Source: Terebella lapidaria (Eukaryota; Annelida; Polychaeta; Terebellida; Terebellidae). Taken from it: DNA of 64,000 nt. Location of the stretch: NCBI GenBank assembly GCA_949152475.1, contig OX424563.1, positions 26,385,001 through 26,449,000 of the forward strand. Reading direction: 5' to 3'. Shown here piece after piece: positions 57,329 to 64,000 of the stretch; position 1 is the stretch's first letter; every line of letters starts with the position of its first letter. The notes beneath the pieces were generated by a model. The model made no database searches and was not told the origin of the DNA. It saw only the letters and a program-made list of their open reading frames with translations. The translations under genes were made by a program, and so were the position numbers.

Positions 57329-57645
57329 TTAACTATAAGTTTAGCTCAATGATATATATAGATGGAATATAAATTTATCACACCATGCAATAAAATACTG
57401 TAGAATGACTAATATTGTAGGACGACAAAAATTTTGTGTTCGTCTGATTTTGGAACTCGTTGGAAGCATTAAATATATACTGTTTAAATATAGTATCAAT
57501 AAAAAATATACATACTCTATCATATATATTGTTGTAAAATATCATTTTTGTCGTCCTACAATATTAGTCATTCTACAGTATTTTATTGCAGGGTGTGATA
57601 AATTTATATTCCATCTATATATGTCATTGAGCTAAAGTTATAGTT
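57329..57645. mobile_element. 317-bp foldback with about 100-bp arms
   Basis: The left arm 57329-57431 and right arm 57540-57645 are near-perfect inverted copies (for example TGACTAATATTGTAGGACGA against TCGTCCTACAATATTAGTCA), with an AT-rich loop of about 100 bp. Open frames inside mirror each other and are not genes. Confidence 0.88.
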
Positions 57646-57649
57646 ATTC

Positions 57650-59463
57650 TATGCTCGTGATAGTACAGTTCGCAATGCACTAATCGCAAGTCACAAATCT
57701 TGAACTCGGTATTGAATATCCGCCTGTATATTGTCACGGCATGTACATTGACACTGTGATGATTTGATTCTTAATCTAGTATTTATATGATCCTGACGGT
57801 TATATCGTTATTGTAGCAGTTGACCAGGAGGGACAACACGACCCCCCCCCCCCCTTGTCCCCCTCCATCGTGAAGATGATTATCATGAAAGTTATTTTGT
57901 AATCAAACGCCTGTTATGATACTTGGTATCTACATGTACATGTATTACAGCACAATTACAGAAGGTCAAGCTGCGCCGTATTTGGGTACTTCAGTATGTG
58001 TCTTAATCGTCACGTTTTTAATCGCTATAAAACATTTTTAGATCAAATAAAAGTATTCAGTTAACAAGGTGATATCATTGTCATTATTATGAGTGTTATT
58101 ATGAATATACAGACAGAGAAATCCCGTTGTCAATATATGCTCAACCCAACAAAGAGCCTATGCCCAAAAAAAAAGAAACGAGACATCAATGTTGCTCTCA
58201 TTTATTAACATAATTTTGAAGTTGTTTTGGAAACGAGTGACGAATTACTAAATGAATTGTTTTATTTATTTGTATCATTTCATATTAATAGTGCATCAAG
58301 TCTCCATAAAATTCACCCCAGATCGGTCGACTTTTAAAAGACCCGAAAATATATGTTTTGGAAATTTTTCAATATTAATATACCGAAGGTATACTTCAAT
58401 CGGAAATATAACAGATGAATATATATTTCAAGCTTCAACTCGTTACAAAATACTGTAAAATTGTAAAACAGTGTTCACAAGAACTTGCTACGAATAAACC
58501 TTCTAAAGTGTGATGATGTATCAAATGTTTCAAATGAAATACCAGTTTTGCCAAAATTGTGTGTATAAAATAAAATCTAGACACTCACTAAGACATCACT
58601 TCAAGAAAATACATGTAGTCATAATCGCTATGTATAGCCTCTAATTAACAGTTGCAGGGGTTCTATATTATCTCACCATGCACGTGAGTGGTGGTCAATG
58701 TAAATAGGAGATGGCGTTGTGATCAAACGGAATAGTCAGTTCAACACACGGAATTAAGTCGTATTCATGGGGGACAGGATATGGCAAGCCGTTTGCGATA
58801 AAATGCACCCCCGGACATTATATCGCAATGTCAAGCTCATGTCAAGCGGCTTTACACAATCACCGAGGGCTAGAAAAAAATGGGTTGGATTGTATCTGCC
58901 CTGGCGGGTTCGAAACGCTGTATGTACGTCCTAGTGGCATTATGATCCAGAGAGGAGCTGATTGGCTGTGATGAGCAGGAGGGCGGAGTTTGCTGAGAGC
59001 GGAGTCAAGAATACTAACCAATTGTTTAGTATTCTCGGTGGAGTTGTGTGATATAGCAGGAGCCGTGTTATTTTGTGGGCGCCTGTGATAGCCTGGCAAA
59101 TTAATTGAACACGCAGTTTTATGCATCTCTGTATTTTGCGGGATTTATACCTGCACCGGCACCTCAAATGTGCTATGCTATGACTACGATTTTACCCATG
59201 GAAATTGTTAAAAATTAAAGAAACAGTTTGACAACTATTGTAACTAATCAATATCTTGAGTGCATATGTCGAATGTCATGGATATAGCTCAAGATATGAA
59301 AAGTTTATGAAGAAAGTCCCTGAACTTGTTGAACATCAAATGATCATAGACTTCATTTAGCACAAATATCATGTTTTCAATGGACATCGAGTCTTTAGCA
59401 TATTGCAACCGTTGACCACTGGTTCGTCGCTTTTATATTGTTTTCAAAACGTAAAGCTGGTAA
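57650..59463. other. No gene recognised
   Basis: A run of 13 C lies at 57842-57854. No exon, tRNA or named repeat could be supported. GGGTTCGAAACGC near 58907 resembles a tRNA B box but lacks a matching A box and cloverleaf. Confidence 0.4.
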
Positions 59464-60585
59464 AGGGTCGTGCACATAATTTTCTGCCTTTGACCATGGA
59501 CTGGGCGAAACATTATTCCAAGCTTGGGAGGCGGTCGTGTACATAATTTTTGGTCTTTGACCACGGGCTGGGAGGAACGTTATGTCGCGCTTGAGAGGCG
59601 GTCGTGCACATAATTTTTGGTCTTTGACCACGGGCTGGGAGGAACGTTATGTCGCGCTTGGGAGGCGGTCGTGCACATAATTTTTGGTCTTTGACCACGG
59701 GCTGGGAGGAACGTTATGTCGCGCTTGGGAGGCGGTCGTGTACATAACAAGAGGATGTAGAATTCACAGCATTTGGTGTAGTAATAAAGATAATATGATC
59801 AATGATTCGATAAATATCTTGGTACATTTTCCATGTGTCTCTTGGTACACGATTTATGTCAAATCCCAGTAGAATCAGAAAATCTAATTTGAAATAATAC
59901 TTTGTTATATGTGATATTGTCAGTGTCGTTGACGTTTACGTACACGTCCCCGTTCACGTACGGATTGCTAGGGGTCCTATAATATATGCTTTCACGTTCG
60001 CACGTAGAAACTTTAAAACCTATCACGTTCGAACGTACAAAGATGTAGGTTTCCACGTTCACACGTAGAAAGTTTCAAAGCTACCACGTTCACACGTGGA
60101 AACATCATATACTTTCACGTTCGCACGTAGAAACTTGAAAACCTACCACGTTCGAACGTAGAAAGATGTAGGTTTCCACGTTCACGCGTAGAAAATTTCA
60201 AAGCTACCACGTTCACACGTGGAAGCATTTATACCTTTCCACGTTCGCACGTAGAAAGATTTAGGTTTTTACGTTCACACGTAGAAAGATTCAAAGCTAC
60301 CACGTTCACACGTGAAAGCATTTGATGCTACCACACCCAAATCTTTGCACGTGCGAACGTGGTAGCTCCTGAAGTTTCCACGTGCGAACGTGGAAGCGTT
60401 AAATGCTTCCACGTGTGAACTGGTAAACTAGGACTTTCCACGTGTGAACGCAATAGCCTAAACTGTTTCCACGTGCGAACGTGATAGTGTTAAATGCTTC
60501 CACGTTCGAACGTGCTAGGTTTTTGCTGGAAAAGACATAGAAATTTTTTACGCGCATGTCACCTATGGGCTTCCGTAGTTTCCGT
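59464..60585 (-). repeat. Composite satellite-like element, copy 2 (inverted and longer)
   Basis: Reverse-orientation counterpart of 39118-39912. It has the 67-bp repeat (59464-59750, four units), the core (59860-59990), then an expanded array of ACGTTCGCACGTAGAAA-type units (59993-60330) that flips into its reverse complement (60345-60525), and the block with CATGTCACCTATGGGCTTCC (60556-60575). The flip makes a large hairpin that copy 1 lacks. Confidence 0.85.
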
Positions 60586-60596
60586 ACTTCCGTAGT

Positions 60597-60670
60597 TTGG
60601 TCTGGCTGATGAACACAGAATACACTCGTCCTTCGGACTCGTGCATCCTGAATTCATCCGCCAGACCAAA
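60597..60670. repeat. 74-bp foldback with CTTCGG apex
   Basis: TTTGGTCTGG pairs with CCAGACCAAA, and the apex is GTCCTTCGGAC (60628-60638). The arms include GATGAA and TTCATC words. Confidence 0.83.
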
Positions 60671-60998
60671 TTCGACCGATATCTTTTTGCGGAAAACACA
60701 CTCGTATGGTTTTATATATGTATTGCATTGTAACATTCGTGTATCACATTTCTATGAATAACCGTTATTCACTAATAGGATGACAAACTTAATGTTTATT
60801 CTAACATGGTGACATCACAGCGCTCTTAGCATTTCAGTCATTTCAAAAGTTATATATCAGTTGATATACGGCCCTAGGGCCTATATCAGATTTACGTTTC
60901 TTGGAGCAACGGCCTACAAAAACGTCACCACCGCAACAAACACATGTAGCCATTGTAATGTTTGTTTGCTCACAATCATTTACCATGTTTGAATAGAA

Positions 60999-61143
60999 AT
61001 AATGTATAGATTTGTCGTAATTGTCTGCAAAATAAACTTCTCGGGACAGGTGATATAACCCTCGACGCCTTCGGCGTCTCGGGACCATATCACCTCGCCC
61101 TCGAAATTTATTGCGCGACAATTACTCCAAATCTGTACATTAT
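60999..61143. repeat. 145-bp foldback with CTTCGG apex
   Basis: ATAATGTATAGATTTG pairs with CAAATCTGTACATTAT, GGTGATAT with ATATCACC, and the apex is GACGCCTTCGGCGTC (61064-61078). Confidence 0.85.
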
Positions 61144-61149
61144 TCCTTA

Positions 61150-63720
61150 AGTATAATTATAGCGTTCTTTCTGTTAATTGCAAAACGTATTTACCTTCAA
61201 TATCATGTGACGATCCGTCTGGCGTTTAAAATTAAATTCCCTCGATTTCTTGCTGGATACCTCAAGGAAATTATACAACTTTCCCCATTCCTCACCTCCA
61301 AATGAACTGTTAAAGGGGGAGGGGTATTTAGCTTGTTGACGCACCTTGCACTTTCGACTGTACGGCCATCGAGAAATCAATAGAATGATACAAGTGGTAG
61401 CCCCCTACATAAATAATCCGAACATTCGCGAATATGCAATACGCCTGATTGGTGTAATGCGTGCAGTGTGTCTCTGTTCAAGCGGAAATGTTGATTAGAA
61501 TGTCATATTACTGCACATGAGCAATAGGATCCTGCTTTGATACACAACGCAATCTGATCGTGCACACACAAAACAAAATTGCTACAACGATTCAAACAAG
61601 CCATTTAATATATCACATGCATCTTGACAATTACAGCTGTTTGATTCAAATACAGCTGTTTGTTCTATCTGCATGCATTGACCACGCCTGTATTGCACTG
61701 TATTCACAACTGCGGGTGGTTCATAACGTTATAGCTCCTCACCCCGTAGAGATTATTGTCGCCTCCATGAGGAGGCGACATACTCAAATACGATTAAAAC
61801 GGCCCATGGATAGATGCGTTGGTCCGGTCCTGCAATAGATAGTACCGCAGCAAATTTTAGTGTCAGTAAGCAGATGGAGGCAATCACTAAAAAAAATATA
61901 GTCCAGTTTTTGTTCTCAAATTTACTTCATGCCTGACAACCGCAAAATATTGCGAGTACTCCGAAAGATTTGACCGATCAGACAGCGGCTCCCCTGGAGT
62001 TCCCCGACTCCGTGGGGATTGTTGATATCACCAGGGCTTGAGCACTGTTCCGAAAGATGTCATTTTGAATGCGGACGTATTGCTGACCATTCTAATTGTG
62101 ATAATGGTTGGGGCAAAAAAGTTTTTTAAAAAAACCTATTTGTGCACGTAACGGATCCCTTCTTATCAACCGATGTACCCCAGTATACTTGCGATCATGA
62201 AGTTTTGAACATGATCGAATGAGCATAAGGGCATTTGCATAAAGACATATGAATCTCTTCAAATCTACACAGTCTTTATCGTGTTTATGGAATTATATAA
62301 GTGTGACAGTCAATTAAAAACAGGCAAAAGGGGACGAGTGGTTAAAACACCGCTATTCTCTGTATCGTTTCTCTACTCGGAACTTGTTACAGGGTGCACA
62401 ATGATGCAGTTCGACGAAATGTTTCACCCCAAAAGATGTTGTTTACAAGTCGAATACTATTATAGATGTGCAAAATGGAGACTAAGCGTACAAGTTAAGT
62501 TTATGTAGCATGTTGAAATTATATTAACGAGCTATCGTGCATAGGGGTTTCGAATTGATCAGGGTCTGGAAAGGGTCTAGAAATTGTTTCACTTTGAGTC
62601 TGGAAAGTCCCTGATCTTGTTACTCACAGAACAGTGATTATAATTGCAGTATTTATGTCTACATGAATACAAACTCAAATAAACTTCCCATTCCCCACAT
62701 TGGAATCGAGCTGTGCACTGCTAAGAGGCGACGCATGTCTTTTACTTCATTTCCTGACCCTTACTTGTTCGTTGAGCTACATTACAATACCAGAGTGTCA
62801 TGCTTTTATTAGCGAAAACAAAGCCGTCAGCAGGGATTTTCAGTGTGTAAAACATATTGGTATGTACTGAACCTCTGGTGGCATCAGCATACAACTGCCC
62901 CAATACACCCATTGCACTGTTGGAAATTCGGTATTATCGCCCCATTGTTTTTCCCCTAACTTGGCCTTGACATTGCTCGAGTTGCTGATTGTCCAGACGG
63001 CCCAAGTATCATACGCTGCGCCGTCCTCTATATTCAATAAGGATTAAAAAGGTGCGAGGCGGATTACCTTCGATGCTGGCACCTTTTAGTCCTTGTTGAA
63101 AATATCAGAAAGCGCTGCCTACCTTACTTGAACCAAGATGCGGTATGTGACTTTCACCATGGTTATCTAACCCCCCTCATTGCCTAGATAGGCCCCTAGC
63201 ACCAACTCAAAAAGGGCATAGCTCACTAATGTGCTCATACCGCACCTTAAACGTTACTTGGGCCCATGAATCTGTAGCGCTGATCAGAGGATGAGGTTTC
63301 TGTTTGCCACCAGGATCACCACCATGTAATTCGGACATGACATTTTTTGTACTTTTTGGGCATAATAGACTGTTTCAGAGCCCCAAAAGCACATTGCATC
63401 AGCAGGTACCCCATTGAGACTGAAACCAAAGGTTAATGATAATAGGGCACCACGTTGATAAGAGTGATAGTGTGATCTGGCCTTCTAATCACTTGCTAAC
63501 GCACATTAACTTTATTGTTCGTCAAAATATACGTTCATCAATGATTCACATTCCAATTTCTTGGGACTGATTTCAATCGCAATGGAGCATGAGAAAGCTG
63601 AATGTGAATCAATAAGAAGTGGATTCATTTAGCAACGTGAACAGCCATCACTTGCATGTTTCATGAAAGCTGGAAGAATTTCCAGTTCTTCAAATCATGT
63701 TGAACGGAATTAAGTGTAAA
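61150..63720. other. No gene recognised
   Basis: No supported exon. A minus-strand frame at 63037-62840 has a Trp-rich sequence starting near EDGAAYDTWAVW, unlike any domain I can name. Confidence 0.4.
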
Positions 63721-63786
63721 GTTCGGCGCCCGCTACAGGGCGCCGCTCTCTACGGTAACAACTACAACCAGGTAACAGCACCTCCG

Positions 63787-63932
63787 GATCGGATCCAGAA
63801 CATGCGGAGCGGGTTCCGCACATCCGGAGCGGGTCCCGCACATCCGGAACGGGTTCCGGAACGAGTCCCGCACATCCGGAACGGGACTCCGCACATCCGG
63901 AACGGGCTCCGCATATCCGGAACGGGTCCGGC
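63787..63932. repeat. GC-rich tandem repeat of about 22 bp
   Basis: Six to seven units of the type CCGCACATCCGGAACGGG. The preceding hairpin GGCGCCCGCTACAGGGCGCC lies at 63725-63744. It stands out from the AT-rich surroundings. Confidence 0.82.
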
Positions 63933-64000
63933 CGTCATACATCACAACATAACACATATGATCATCTTATCTACAACATGCACATTATACATTCGTTATG

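Noticed and set aside
58860..59170. Possible tRNA or tRNA-derived SINE (GGGTTCGAAACGC)
   Set aside because: Only a B-box-like word is present; no A box at the right distance and no acceptor stem pairing.

Overview
The window is animal nuclear DNA. It is AT-rich, has GT-AG introns, Sushi (CCP) and C-type-lectin exons of metazoan type, degraded L1/Tx1-like LINEs, and many MITE-like foldback elements. The species cannot be fixed from the sequence. A marine invertebrate (lancelet, hemichordate, mollusc or brachiopod type) fits the repeat content and the many CCP exons.

The main content is a tandem pair of paralogous genes, both on the minus strand and each rebuilt here exon by exon with intact splice sites and reading frame. 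Gene A spans 38195 down to 25580 (14 exons, 1359 codons plus stop). Gene B spans 14858 down to 2660 (14 exons, 1734 codons plus stop). Both encode the same single-pass surface protein: signal peptide, C-type lectin domain split over two exons, a long Ser/Thr/Pro mucin-like stalk in one exon, nine CCP domains with one exon each, then a last exon with a transmembrane helix and a short cytoplasmic tail. CCP exons match one to one in order and length (CCP4 to CCP9 are identical in length). All introns are phase 1 except the phase 2 intron inside the lectin domain. The layout resembles a selectin without the EGF domain and with a mucin stalk. The stalks have diverged by unrelated tandem repeats: 114 bp / 38 residues in B, short PDTT-type units in A. 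The tails also differ: A carries tyrosine motifs and B has no tyrosine.

Layout: 1-2659 is downstream of gene B, with an LTR-like patch. 2660-14858 is gene B. 14859-25579 is the intergenic spacer, full of dispersed duplications, RFX-type palindromes and a 386-bp hairpin built of 21-bp units. 25580-38195 is gene A; introns 2 and 5 hold large inverted-repeat elements. 38196-38660 is a tandem duplication just upstream of gene A. 38660-64000 has no recognisable host gene. It holds three decayed L1/Tx1-like LINEs, one interrupted by a 2.77-kb inverted-repeat transposon with a visible target-site duplication. It also holds an oppositely oriented pair of composite satellite-like elements about 20 kb apart and a series of foldback MITEs. 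Six runs of 12 to 18 G or C occur outside genes or in introns (509-520, 35296-35307, 43563-43579, 51504-51521, 53695-53710, 57842-57854).

I saw no rRNA, tRNA or CRISPR array. Exon ends were set by hand from splice consensus, frame and paralogue comparison, so single-exon boundaries may move by a few codons, most likely at the two ends of the gene B stalk exon.
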